A stretch of DNA of 64,000 nucleotides from Pseudomonas kilonensis. Lineage in GTDB: Bacteria; Pseudomonadota; Gammaproteobacteria; Pseudomonadales; Pseudomonadaceae. A model generated the notes under the pieces. The model did no database searches and was not told the origin of the DNA. It saw nothing but the letters and a program-made list of their open reading frames with translations. Both the position numbers and the translations under genes were made by a program. Shown here in pieces: positions 42,421 through 50,800 of this stretch; the first letter of the stretch is position 1; each line of letters begins with the position of its first letter. The DNA is taken from positions 62,001 through 126,000 of the forward strand of contig NZ_LHVH01000035.1 of assembly GCF_001269885.1 (NCBI RefSeq), read 5' to 3'.

Positions 42421-42838
42421 TTATCGCGGGCAAGCCTTGCTCCCACATAGACCCCGCTCAACCTTGGGAGCAGGTTAGCCCCCACATAGACCCGCTCAAC
42501 CTGTGGGAGCAGGTTAGCCCCCACATAGACCCGCTCAACCTGTGGGAGCAGGTTAGCCCCCACATAGACCCGCTCAACCTTGGGAGCAGGTTAGCCCCCA
42601 CATAGACCCGCTCAACCTGTGGGAGCAGGTTAGCCCCCACATAGACCTGCTCAATCTTGGGAGCAGGTTAGCCCCCACATAGACCCGCTCAACCTGTGGG
42701 AGCAGGTTAGCCCCCACATAGACCCCGCTCAACCTGTGGGAGCAGGTTAGCCCCCACATAGACCCGCTCAACCTGTGGGAGCAGGTTAGCCCCCACATAG
42801 ACCCGCTCAACCTGTGGGAGCAAGGCTTGCCCGCGATG
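42421..42838. repeat. 39-bp minisatellite (nine units) inside a REP pair
   Basis: Nine head-to-tail units of 38-40 bp (ACATAGACCCGCTCAACCTG then TGGGAGCAGGTTAGCCCCC) run from about 42444 to 42790. The array is bounded by the two halves of one REP pair: GCGGGCAAGCCTTGCTCCCA on the left and TGGGAGCAAGGCTTGCCCGC on the right. Units differ by a few single-base changes and indels. Each unit holds TGTGGG...CCCACA, a small stem. Open frames through it are 13-codon repeats and are not believed to be genes. Confidence 0.93.
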
Positions 42839-42934
42839 GCAGTGCACCGGATCCAGCGGAAACAACCCAGCAATCTGCATCACCAACACCTCCCGCACCC
42901 GCTGGTCCTCACGCAACCCCAATGACCGGCTCAT
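42839..42934 (-). pseudogene. Start of a small gene coupled to creD, cut off by the repeat array
   Basis: An ATG at 42934 overlaps the creD stop (ATGA) and has a good ribosome site (GAGAGG) inside the end of creD. About 31 residues (MSRSLGLREDQRVREVLVMQ...) read on before the frame enters the REP/minisatellite DNA and runs to a stop at 42707. The arrangement looks like a translationally coupled gene whose 3' part was lost to the repeat. The normal product is not recognised. Confidence 0.4.
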
Positions 42935-44304
42935 TTCACCTCTCCCAGATCAAAGCTCATCGCCGCCGCCGGCTTCGACCCGACCCCGTACCAGTCCAGC
43001 TTGCGGGTCAGCACCATGAACACGCCCAGCAGGCCGAACAGCAACAGCGAGCCCATCAACAGCGCGTAGTCCTCGGCGCTCAACAGGCCGTAGAGCAAAC
43101 CGTACAAGCCCGCCAGCCCCACCGAGAATCCCAGGCCGTGGCTCACGCTGCGCAACACATGGCAGACATAGAACCCGATCAGCAATACACAGGCGCTGGC
43201 CGACACCAAGTACGCCAGGGTGAAGCCGATGTGCTCCGACAGCGACAACAGCAGCAGGTAAAAGAACGCCAGCGCCACGCCCACCAAGGCGTACTGGACC
43301 GGGTGCACCGCCAGGCTCTTGAGTACCTCGAAGAGGAAGAAACCGGCGAAGGTCAGGGCGACAAACAGCAGCGCATATTTGATCGCCCGGTCGCTCTTGA
43401 GGTACTGGTCCACCGGGTCGATGAAGCTCACCCCGAAGGCCCGGCTGCGGAACGCTTCACAGCTATCGCTCGGTTCGCAGGCTTGCAGTGTTTCCAGGAG
43501 GTTGGTGGAGAAAAACGACGTCTGCCAGTCGGCACTGAAACCCTGCTCATTGATTTCACGATTGGTCGGCAGGTAGTTGCCGATAAAGCTCGGATGCGGC
43601 CAGTCAGCCGACAGGTGCACCTTGGTGGATTTGCCCACTGGCAGAATCTGGAACTCGCCAGTGCCTTGCAGGCGCAGGTCGAAACCGAAGGTCAACTCAG
43701 GGCCGCCCTGGGCGGTGATCATCGGCAGCGGCACATGCACACCCTGCCCCAGCCAACCGAGCCGCGAGCCAGGCAGGAAGTCGACGGTCTGTTGGTTGAG
43801 CGTCAGGGTCAGCGCATTCTCGATGCCGCGAATGTCGCTGATGCCGACGCTCAGGTACGGCTCATCGAAGCGGTAATCGGCAAAATCCTTGGCGGCTACA
43901 CCGTAGCGCTCAGGCACCTTGAAACGGCCATCGATCCGGTTATCGGCATGGAACAAGCGCGCTTCGTAGATGCCCCGGGCACGGGTTTCGGTGCGGATCT
44001 GGCCGTCGAGTTCAAACTGCTCCGGTAAAAAATACAACTCGCCCGCTCGCTCGACGGTTTCCAGGAAACGCACGCCGGTCTTCTCGTTGGTATTCCAGAC
44101 CTTCACGCTCTTGCGAAACGGCACCACGATCATCGGCCCGATCAGTTGCTGGTTGTAGCTGGAGCTGCGGGCGATGTCCTGCAGCACACCGTCACGCAGT
44201 TCCTGGCGCTCATCAATGAGCCCGTTGATCATCAACAACGGGATCATCAACAAGAGAATCAAGAGGGCGATCATGCCCAGTTTTATGGCGAGGCTGCGGT
44301 TCAT
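42931..44304 (-). CDS. creD: Inner membrane protein CreD
   Basis: A 457-residue membrane protein: one N-terminal helix (LGMIALLILLLMIPLLMING), a large periplasmic domain, then about five helices in the C-terminal third. CreD is the main output of the CreBC two-component system and is linked to envelope integrity and beta-lactam response in Pseudomonas and Aeromonas. It is in the same direction as creB and creC but separated from creC by an esterase gene. A classical cre tag (TTCAC repeat) was not found upstream. Confidence 0.92.
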   Translation of the reverse strand: MNRSLAIKLGMIALLILLLMIPLLMINGLIDERQELRDGVLQDIARSSSYNQQLIGPMIVVPFRKSVKVWNTNEKTGVRFLETVERAGELYFLPEQFELDGQIRTETRARGIYEARLFHADNRIDGRFKVPERYGVAAKDFADYRFDEPYLSVGISDIRGIENALTLTLNQQTVDFLPGSRLGWLGQGVHVPLPMITAQGGPELTFGFDLRLQGTGEFQILPVGKSTKVHLSADWPHPSFIGNYLPTNREINEQGFSADWQTSFFSTNLLETLQACEPSDSCEAFRSRAFGVSFIDPVDQYLKSDRAIKYALLFVALTFAGFFLFEVLKSLAVHPVQYALVGVALAFFYLLLLSLSEHIGFTLAYLVSASACVLLIGFYVCHVLRSVSHGLGFSVGLAGLYGLLYGLLSAEDYALLMGSLLLFGLLGVFMVLTRKLDWYGVGSKPAAAMSFDLGEVK

Positions 44305-44358
44305 GTGGGGCTCTCCCTGTTCGAATGAGGGAGAGTCTGGGGTGGCTGTGTGTTGGGC

Positions 44359-45339
44359 TTATGGAGCGATTGTGGAGATTGTGTGGAGACTGCCATCGTC
44401 GTGTCGAGCACGAACGCCGGCATCCGCCACGTCCACGGCCTGGAAAGCTTCGCGCAGGGAGTCCTCCATCAGCTGCCAGGCCTCCTCGGCCGACTCGTCC
44501 GGTCCCAGGTGGGTGAACATATGGTCGCAGCCTTCAAACATTCGCTGGCGCACCGGCACGCCGGCCTGGCGTAACTTCTCGGCGTAGGCCTCGCCTTCGG
44601 CACGCAAGATATCGTATTGCGCCGTGATCACCGTGGCAGCCGGCATCCCCGCCAGCGCCTCGACCGGCGCCAACAGGGGTGAGGCCAACGGATCGAGCGC
44701 CTGTGCCGGATCGCTCAGGTAGCAGCTATTGAAGAAGCGCATCAGGCCGGCATTGAGCAGTGGCCGGGCACTGGTGGACGTCTTCAAGGCTGGGTCCTGG
44801 TGCAGATCCAGCGCCGCATAGTCGATCAACTGATGCACCACCTTCAACGCCTGATGCCCTCGCGCCAGGCCCGCCACGGCGGCGGCCAGATTGCCGCCGG
44901 CGCTATGGCCGCCGACGGCGAAACGCTGAGGATCGATGCCCAGCGTTTCGGCTTCGCTGGCCAGCCATTCGAGCACCGCGAAGCACTGCCGCGGGCCTGC
45001 GGGGAAGGCGTGCTCCGGCGCCAGCACATAGTCCAGATTGACCACCAGGCAGTTCAGGTTATGGGCCAGTCGACGGCAATAGCTGTCGTCGTGTTCGGGC
45101 GTCCCCGCGACAAAGCCACCGCCATGGAAATTCAGGTACACCGGCAGCTTTGCCGAGGACTGCGAATGGGGCCAGTAAAACAGCGCCCGCGCAGGCCCCC
45201 AAGGCGTCGGGATGGTTTGCTCGACAACGGCGCGCAACGGAAACAACGCAGCGTCGTAGGTAAACTTCGCCTTCATTCTCTTGGCGAAGGCGCGCAACAA
45301 CTTGGCCTGCAGTTTTTGCCAGAGGCTCACCATGCTCAT
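44359..45339 (-). CDS. Alpha/beta hydrolase (hormone-sensitive-lipase-type esterase)
   Basis: A 326-residue carboxylesterase. The oxyanion motif is NFHGGGFVAGT, the nucleophile motif is VGGHSAGGNLAAAV, the acid lies in ITAQYDILRAEGEAYA and the His in EGCDHMFTHLG. No signal peptide is present. It lies between creC and creD, 54 bp from creD, and could be co-transcribed with it. The natural substrate is unknown, probably a short-chain ester. A start at 45333 is also possible. Confidence 0.88.
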   Translation of the reverse strand: MSMVSLWQKLQAKLLRAFAKRMKAKFTYDAALFPLRAVVEQTIPTPWGPARALFYWPHSQSSAKLPVYLNFHGGGFVAGTPEHDDSYCRRLAHNLNCLVVNLDYVLAPEHAFPAGPRQCFAVLEWLASEAETLGIDPQRFAVGGHSAGGNLAAAVAGLARGHQALKVVHQLIDYAALDLHQDPALKTSTSARPLLNAGLMRFFNSCYLSDPAQALDPLASPLLAPVEALAGMPAATVITAQYDILRAEGEAYAEKLRQAGVPVRQRMFEGCDHMFTHLGPDESAEEAWQLMEDSLREAFQAVDVADAGVRARHDDGSLHTISTIAP

Positions 45340-45504
45340 GCTCCCGGTTGTGTATCCACGAATAGGACCAGCCGACCGAAAGTCATCTCGCCGTAAGGCA
45401 TGGCTTGCTGACAGGTCTACAAAATTGTTCGCCGGTGCTGAGGGGAAATTAAACCTAAAAAATGGTTATGTAAATTAATCAATAATAAGATTAACCAAGT
45501 TCCC

Positions 45505-46923
45505 TCAAGGCAACCTCAGCACCACCTCAACCCCACCCACGATATTGCCAATACTGAATTGCCCCCCATGCAACTGCACCACCTCCTCCACGAAGTTGAG
45601 CCCCAGGCCAGTGCTCTTGCGGCCGCTGTCCGGGCGCGGCAGGGAGTAGAAGCGCTCGCTCAGGCGGGGCAGCGCGTAGTCGGGAATCGGCGCGGCCTGA
45701 TTGAACAGACGAATCTCGACGCGATTCCCACTGCGCTCGGCGCTGATACGTAGCCGACCGTTGACGGGGGTGAAGTCCAGGGCGTTTTCCAGCAGATTGC
45801 CCAAGGCCTGGCGCAACAGGAACGGCTCACCGGTCAGCGTCAGGTCGGCAGCGATATGCTGTTCAACCGTCAACTGGCGACTTTCAATCCAGCCGCCACG
45901 CGCTTCCAGCAGCTCGTCCATCAACGCTGCCAGCGGCACCGCGACTTCTTCTTCCAACCCCTGGCGCTGCTCGATCTGGGCCAGGTTGAGCAACCGTTCG
46001 ATCAACTGCTGCATGCGCACACTTTCGTTGTCGATGTTATTGACGAAGCGTTGGTGCTGGGCGGCGGGCATGTCGCTTTGCAGCAGCTCGGCGGCCCCGC
46101 GAATCGCCGCCAGCGGGCTCTTGAGCTCGTGGGTCAGCGTATGCACATAACGCTCGACGTAAGCCTTGCCTTCCAGTTGCGTGCGCATGTGCTCCACAGC
46201 GCCCGCCAGTTGCTCGAACTCGCCCCCACGATAATGCGGCACTTCCACCCGACGCCCCTGGCTGACCGCCTGGGCATAGCTCGTCAAACGCCGCAATGCC
46301 GCGCTGAGCCACCAGGACAACAAGCCGCCCAGCAACAAGCCCAGGGCCACCAACCCGGCGCCATAGATCAACAGGCGCCGCTCGGTGCGATCGACATAAG
46401 GCTGCAAGGAACTGTTGGGTTTGGCGACGGTGACGACCCCAATGATGCGGCCGTTGTCGCGGATCGGCGCGCCGACGTGCATCACCGAAGACGTCGGATC
46501 ATCGGCAACGCTGCGGGTCGAGCGAGCGCCGTAGTGGCCGCGCAGGGTCAGGTAAACGTCGTTCCAGCGCGAATAATCCTGGCCCACCGCCACGCCACTG
46601 GAGTCGAGCACCACGATGCCGTTGGCATCGGTGACATAGATGCGATGGCTGACCTGGTTTTTCGGCAAGCCCCAGATCGTCGCCGCCGGCTGGCGCTCGC
46701 CGTAGGCCTTGAGCAACTGCGGCCAGCGATTCTGGTTGAGGGTGCCGGCCTTGAAATCGTCCCGCAGGATCTCGGCCATCAGGTTGGCCGTGTCCACCAG
46801 GGTTTCTTCGGTGGACTGGCGCACGCCGGGGCGGATTTCCTCCATGACCGTGTTGAGCACGAAGTAACCGGTCAAGGCGATAAACAGCACATACACCAGG
46901 AAAATCCGGATCCCCAGCGACAT
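45505..46923 (-). CDS. creC: Sensor histidine kinase CreC
   Basis: A 472-residue membrane kinase with two helices (residues about 6-26 and about 180-205) flanking a periplasmic sensor domain, then HAMP, HisKA (YVHTLTHELKSPLAAIRGA) and ATPase regions (GNLLENALDFTP, STGLGLNFVEEVV). It phosphorylates CreB. It overlaps creB by one base, so they form an operon. Confidence 0.93.
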   Translation of the reverse strand: MSLGIRIFLVYVLFIALTGYFVLNTVMEEIRPGVRQSTEETLVDTANLMAEILRDDFKAGTLNQNRWPQLLKAYGERQPAATIWGLPKNQVSHRIYVTDANGIVVLDSSGVAVGQDYSRWNDVYLTLRGHYGARSTRSVADDPTSSVMHVGAPIRDNGRIIGVVTVAKPNSSLQPYVDRTERRLLIYGAGLVALGLLLGGLLSWWLSAALRRLTSYAQAVSQGRRVEVPHYRGGEFEQLAGAVEHMRTQLEGKAYVERYVHTLTHELKSPLAAIRGAAELLQSDMPAAQHQRFVNNIDNESVRMQQLIERLLNLAQIEQRQGLEEEVAVPLAALMDELLEARGGWIESRQLTVEQHIAADLTLTGEPFLLRQALGNLLENALDFTPVNGRLRISAERSGNRVEIRLFNQAAPIPDYALPRLSERFYSLPRPDSGRKSTGLGLNFVEEVVQLHGGQFSIGNIVGGVEVVLRLP

Positions 46924-47603
46924 CAGCTGTGCCCCGGGCTGTAGCTGTAGCCCAGGCCCCGATGCGTCTGGATCGGCTCGGCCTCGGCCCGGACCAGGCG
47001 CAGCTTGGCGCGCACGCTCTTGATGTGGCTGTCGATGCTGCGCTCGTAGCCGGCATCGCTGGCCACGCCCAGGGCATCGAGCAGTTGCTCACGGCTGAAG
47101 ACCCGCTCAGGTTGCTCCAGCAGACAATTGAGCAGGCGGAACTCGTGACGGGTGAGGTTCAGCGGTGTGCCGCGATAGTTGATCTGCACACGGTCGGCAT
47201 CGACCTGAAACAACGCCGTGCCCACCTCCGCCGCCGGACGCGGCGCCACGCGTTTGAGAATCGCCCGGACCCTGGCCGCCACCTCGCGGGGGCTGAAGGG
47301 TTTGACCACGTAATCGTCGGCACCGATTTCCAGGCCCACGATCCGGTCGATCTCGCCATCCCGAGCTGTAAGAAAGATGACCGGAACGTCGCTGAAACGT
47401 CTGATTTTTTTACAAGTCTCGAATCCACTGATATCCGGCAGGCCCACATCGAGAATGATCAGGTCCGCCGGGGTGTTTTTCTGGTGTTCGAGGGCGGCTG
47501 CGCCAAGGCTCAACCAGGTGGTGTCAAACCCCTCCCCTTGCAGGGCAAACACCAGTGTATCGGCGATGGCGGCTTCGTCTTCGACAATCAGGATATGAGG
47601 CAT
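46923..47603 (-). CDS. creB: Response regulator CreB
   Basis: A 226-residue OmpR-type regulator: receiver domain (ILIVEDEAAIADTL; Asp in LIILDVGLPD; Lys in VVKPFSPREVAARV) and a winged-helix DNA-binding domain (LTRHEFRLLNCLLEQPERVF). It controls creD and envelope-stress genes. The start at 47603 (MPHILIVEDEA) is preferred over an extension to 47663. It is divergent from the first rhs-core gene. Confidence 0.93.
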   Translation of the reverse strand: MPHILIVEDEAAIADTLVFALQGEGFDTTWLSLGAAALEHQKNTPADLIILDVGLPDISGFETCKKIRRFSDVPVIFLTARDGEIDRIVGLEIGADDYVVKPFSPREVAARVRAILKRVAPRPAAEVGTALFQVDADRVQINYRGTPLNLTRHEFRLLNCLLEQPERVFSREQLLDALGVASDAGYERSIDSHIKSVRAKLRLVRAEAEPIQTHRGLGYSYSPGHS

Positions 47604-47699
47604 GGCTTGCGGGCCCGGCAGTAAAGTTGCCGGAACGGTGCCGCAAGGTTTGGGGTACGTCAATCGGCAGTCGAGTTGGTCGGTGGTTGGCGGTCACGA

Positions 47700-47715
47700 C
47701 TAACAGTTCTGATAG
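47700..47715 (+). promoter_or_regulatory. rhs leader box 1 (CTAACAGTTCTGATAG)
   Basis: The 16-bp box lies 84 bp before the ATG of rhs copy 1. The same box or a close variant is found before five of the six rhs-core genes. Confidence 0.6.
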
Positions 47716-47783
47716 TTGGCAAGCGCTGGAAAACGGCTGATGCTGAAGACCGGTTTTTTTGGACTTCAGATGGAGCTCAGTCG

Positions 47784-48851
47784 ATGCCGGCCTCCCCTCG
47801 CGAAACCGTATTGTGCCGCTACCGCTACGACCCGCTGGATCGCCTGGTCGACTGCGCGCCTTCCGCTGAGGCTGGTATTCAGCGCTTTTATTGCAAAAGC
47901 CGATTGGCGACGGAGATACAGGGGGCGGTGCAGCGTAGCGTGTTTCAACACGACGATCAGCTACTGGCGCAACATCGGCGCGAGGATGCGAAGGTGAAGA
48001 CCGCCCTGCTGGCGACTGATCAGCAGCGGTCGGTGTTGAATGTGCTTGATGCGAACCGGGTTCATCCACTTGCCTATAGCCCTTACGGACATCGTCCGGC
48101 GGAAAGCGGGCTGCTCAGTTTGCTTGGGTTTAACGGCGAACGACCGGATCCGGTGACGGGGCATTATTTGTTGGGGAATGGGTATCGGGCATTCAATCCG
48201 GTGTTGATGCGGTTTAATAGTCCGGACAGTTTGAGTCCGTTTGGGGAGGGGGGGGTGAATGCTTATGGGTATTGTGGAGGGGACTCTATCAATCGAAGCG
48301 ATCCTACAGGGCATATTTTCAAAAGAATTCTAAGAGGGTTTGGATTAATGAAACCCAAAACAACATCTACAGTGCCTACCAGTAACGCTCCTATACTTGG
48401 GCTCCCTCTACGAGAAACGTACGCATGCGCAGAATTGTCGCTTAATGGCACTGGACTCTTCATCGGCGGACAAAACATAAACCCGCTCAGCAAAAATGGT
48501 TCATTGGTGCCAGCAAACATAGACGAGGCAACAGTACCCGATTTATTTATTATGCGAAAATACATTACAGCGAAAACTGACCTTAAAAACATGATTCTCA
48601 AGCTTGAGTTTCCTGATTTCTACGCGATACATAAAGACGATCCATTAATAAGTGAATTCGAAAGATACCCGTTATTACTCTCCCTTGAGCCACGGGATAC
48701 CACAGCAATGGCAATATCCGACCTACGGATGGCATTATTACAATACGGTGCGGTGCAAGAAATACTAAACTTTGCCAGACAAACAAATCCAACACCTAAT
48801 ATCAGCCCTACTCTCAACCGGGCGAAAAAAATAAGACGTAGCTCAGTTTGA
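47784..48851 (+). CDS. Stand-alone RHS-core protein, copy 1, with unique tail
   Basis: A 355-residue protein. Residues 1-177 are an RHS repeat-associated core: CRYRYDPLDRLVDCAPS, LAYSPYGHRP, LLGFNGERPDPVTGHYLLGN, ending DPTGH. Residues 178-355 are a tail unrelated to the other copies and clearly richer in A/T, starting IFKRILRGFGLMKPKT. Full Rhs or TccC proteins are well over 900 residues; here only the C-terminal core and tail exist, with their own start and leader. No signal peptide and no downstream immunity-like gene. The tail matches no domain I know. A polymorphic-toxin tip is the best guess. Confidence 0.8.
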   Translation: MPASPRETVLCRYRYDPLDRLVDCAPSAEAGIQRFYCKSRLATEIQGAVQRSVFQHDDQLLAQHRREDAKVKTALLATDQQRSVLNVLDANRVHPLAYSPYGHRPAESGLLSLLGFNGERPDPVTGHYLLGNGYRAFNPVLMRFNSPDSLSPFGEGGVNAYGYCGGDSINRSDPTGHIFKRILRGFGLMKPKTTSTVPTSNAPILGLPLRETYACAELSLNGTGLFIGGQNINPLSKNGSLVPANIDEATVPDLFIMRKYITAKTDLKNMILKLEFPDFYAIHKDDPLISEFERYPLLLSLEPRDTTAMAISDLRMALLQYGAVQEILNFARQTNPTPNISPTLNRAKKIRRSSV

Positions 48852-48880
48852 CATTAAAGAGTTTAATGGCTTTTGCCACG

Positions 48881-48924
48881 ATGTACGAAGAGCTGGCAAT
48901 CTTAATCGCCAGTTCCTCGTACAT
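48881..48924. repeat. Long hairpin after rhs copy 1
   Basis: ATGTACGAAGAGCTGGCAAT (48881-48900) and its inverse (48905-48924) form a 20-bp stem with three mismatches, two of them in positions allowing G-U pairs, and a 4-base loop. It lies 30 bp past the stop of rhs copy 1 and may terminate or stabilise that mRNA. Confidence 0.65.
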
Positions 48925-48967
48925 CACGACCGCGGGACTTTCCACGCCAGCCCCCAAGACACACCGT

Positions 48968-49474
48968 TCAACAATCCGGCTTATCCGCCGTAAACCGCCG
49001 CGCCGGGTTCACCGCCGCGCCAAACTCACGCAGCGCCTTGGCCCCGATCAACAGCGGATAATTGAAACTGCTGCGGTCTGTCAGGTTGACCTCGACCGTG
49101 CGCTTGACATTACCCAGGCACAACTCCAGATCGACCACCGGGCGCTTGGTGGGGGCGATCTTTTCGTCGTCGTCCTCATCCTCTTCGGAACGGGTCTTGA
49201 TCTTGCTGATGCGGGCGATCTTGTGTTCGTAGACCTTGTTGCTCGCGCCCTTGGTCGCCAGGCGGAACCGCACCCAGTCATCGCCGTCGCGGGTGAAGGT
49301 CTCGATGTCCTTGGCCGACAACGAGGCGGTCAGGGCGCCGGTGTCCATCTTGGCCTTGAGCACTTCACCGCCGATTTCCGGCAGCGCGATGTATTCATAG
49401 CGCCCGTACAGGGTCGGCTCGGCGGCCAGCACTGGAAGGGCCACCAGGGAAAGCAGGGCTAGAACTGATTTCAT
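48968..49474 (-). CDS. Retropepsin-like aspartic peptidase (RimK-associated, DUF785)
   Basis: A 168-residue protein with a signal peptide (MKSVLALLSLVALPVLAAEP). The motif KMDTGALTASLSA is the single D-T-G of retropepsin-like proteases, and NYPLLIGAKALREFG is the second family motif. The family is often annotated as ATP-dependent zinc protease, but the D-T-G points to an aspartic fold. It is probably periplasmic. Position corresponds to PA0462 next to creBC. The start at 49474 gives the signal peptide. Confidence 0.85.
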   Translation of the reverse strand: MKSVLALLSLVALPVLAAEPTLYGRYEYIALPEIGGEVLKAKMDTGALTASLSAKDIETFTRDGDDWVRFRLATKGASNKVYEHKIARISKIKTRSEEDEDDDEKIAPTKRPVVDLELCLGNVKRTVEVNLTDRSSFNYPLLIGAKALREFGAAVNPARRFTADKPDC

Positions 49475-49826
49475 GTAGTTAGGGCTTCCATTGTGGGAGT
49501 GGGGTTTTAGACCGTTGCTGATGAATTCGTTCGGTTGACTTCGATAGCAATGGCTAAGAGAAACTCCAGCCAAGCGCTACCTCTGTGGCGAGGGGATTTA
49601 TCCCCGCTGGGGTGCGAAGCAACCCCAAAACAGTCAGCTCAATCAGTCTGGCGCACCGAGATATCAGGTTTCAGGGGCGCTTCGCACCCCAGCGGGGATA
49701 AATCCCCTCGCCACAAAAGCCCATCCAGTTTAGCCAAGCCCAAGTGAAACTTTCGTCCACACCGATTTGGCCTGCCGCCCGAAGCCTGCTTATCATGGCC
49801 CGCCCACCTGTTTGCAAGAGTCATCT
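49475..49826. other. 352-bp intergenic region
   Basis: It contains one large REP pair (49584-49715) and the promoters of two divergent genes. Nothing else is seen. Confidence 0.5.
49584..49715. repeat. REP pair, GTGGCGAGGGGATTTATCCCC class
   Basis: The 37-bp arms 49584-49620 and 49679-49715 are exact inverted copies. It is a different sequence class from the other repeats in the window. Confidence 0.88.
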
Positions 49827-50720
49827 ATGCGCCGCCTGCTCACCGGCTGTTTCGTCACGCTGCTGTTATTGCTCAACACCCTGGTGCTGTTCGGGCCGCT
49901 TCTGGTGTTCGCCGTGCTCAAACTGATCCTGCCCGGGCGCTTTCGCGACTATGCCTCGTGGGCGGTGATGTGGATCGCCGAGACCTGGGCCGAAATCGAC
50001 AAGCTAATCTTTGCCCTGTGCATCCCCACCCACTGGGACATCCGCGGCGGCGCGAACCTGCGCGGCGATACGTCTTACCTGGTGATCAGCAATCACCAAT
50101 CCTGGGTGGACATCCCCGCCCTCGTCCAGACCCTCAACCGGCGCACGCCGTTCTTCAAGTTCTTCCTCAAGAAAGAGCTGATCTGGGTGCCGTTCCTGGG
50201 GTTGGCCTGGTGGGCGCTGGACTACCCGTTCATGAAGCGCTACACCAAGGCGTTCCTGGCGAAAAACCCGGAACTGGCCGGCAAGGACCTGGAAATCACC
50301 AAGGCCGCCTGCGAGCTGTTCAAGCGCCAACCGGTCACCGTGGTCAACTACCTCGAAGGCACGCGCTTCACCGCCGCCAAAAGCCAACAACAGCAATCCC
50401 CCTTCACCCACCTGCTCAAGCCCAAGGCCGGTGGCGTGGCGTTCGTGCTGGCGGCCATGGGCGAACAGCTGGACGCGGTGCTGGACGTGACAGTGGTCTA
50501 TCCGCAGCAACGCATCCCCGGGTTCTGGGACTTGATCAGCGGCGCGGTGCCCAGGGTCATCATCGACATCCAGACCCGCGAGTTGGACCCGGCACTGTGG
50601 CAGGGCGATTATGAAAACGACCCGGCGTTTCGCCAGCAGGTGCAGGACTGGGTTAATCGGCTCTGGACTGAAAAGGACCGGCGCATCGCCCAATTGCGCA
50701 ACGAAGGGAGTGGAACCTAA
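49827..50720 (+). CDS. PlsC-like acyltransferase
   Basis: A 297-residue membrane acyltransferase of the lysophosphatidate acyltransferase family. The catalytic HX4D motif is NHQSWVD, and the acceptor motif is EGTRFT. It has an N-terminal membrane helix (LLTGCFVTLLLLLNTLVLFG). It resembles YihG-type acyltransferases, which add acyl chains to lysophospholipids. The ATG at 49827 fits the membrane helix. The leader box of rhs copy 2 overlaps its stop codon. Confidence 0.9.
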   Translation: MRRLLTGCFVTLLLLLNTLVLFGPLLVFAVLKLILPGRFRDYASWAVMWIAETWAEIDKLIFALCIPTHWDIRGGANLRGDTSYLVISNHQSWVDIPALVQTLNRRTPFFKFFLKKELIWVPFLGLAWWALDYPFMKRYTKAFLAKNPELAGKDLEITKAACELFKRQPVTVVNYLEGTRFTAAKSQQQQSPFTHLLKPKAGGVAFVLAAMGEQLDAVLDVTVVYPQQRIPGFWDLISGAVPRVIIDIQTRELDPALWQGDYENDPAFRQQVQDWVNRLWTEKDRRIAQLRNEGSGT

Positions 50721-50732
50721 CAGTTCTGATAG
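50717..50732 (+). promoter_or_regulatory. rhs leader box 2 (CTAACAGTTCTGATAG)
   Basis: It is identical to box 1 and also exactly 84 bp before the start codon. It overlaps the stop codon of the acyltransferase gene. Confidence 0.6.
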
Positions 50733-50800
50733 TAGGCAGCGGCTGAAAAAGCTCCGATGCTGGAGGTCCGGATGTTTGGACCTTGCACGGAGTTCGGAGC

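Noticed and set aside
42421..42838. Possible CRISPR array
   Set aside because: The units are direct repeats with no unique spacers between them, and no cas genes are near.
42458..42873. Open frames with 13-residue repeats in the minisatellite
   Set aside because: The 39-bp unit is a multiple of three, so stop-free frames arise automatically; there is no ribosome site tied to a plausible protein.
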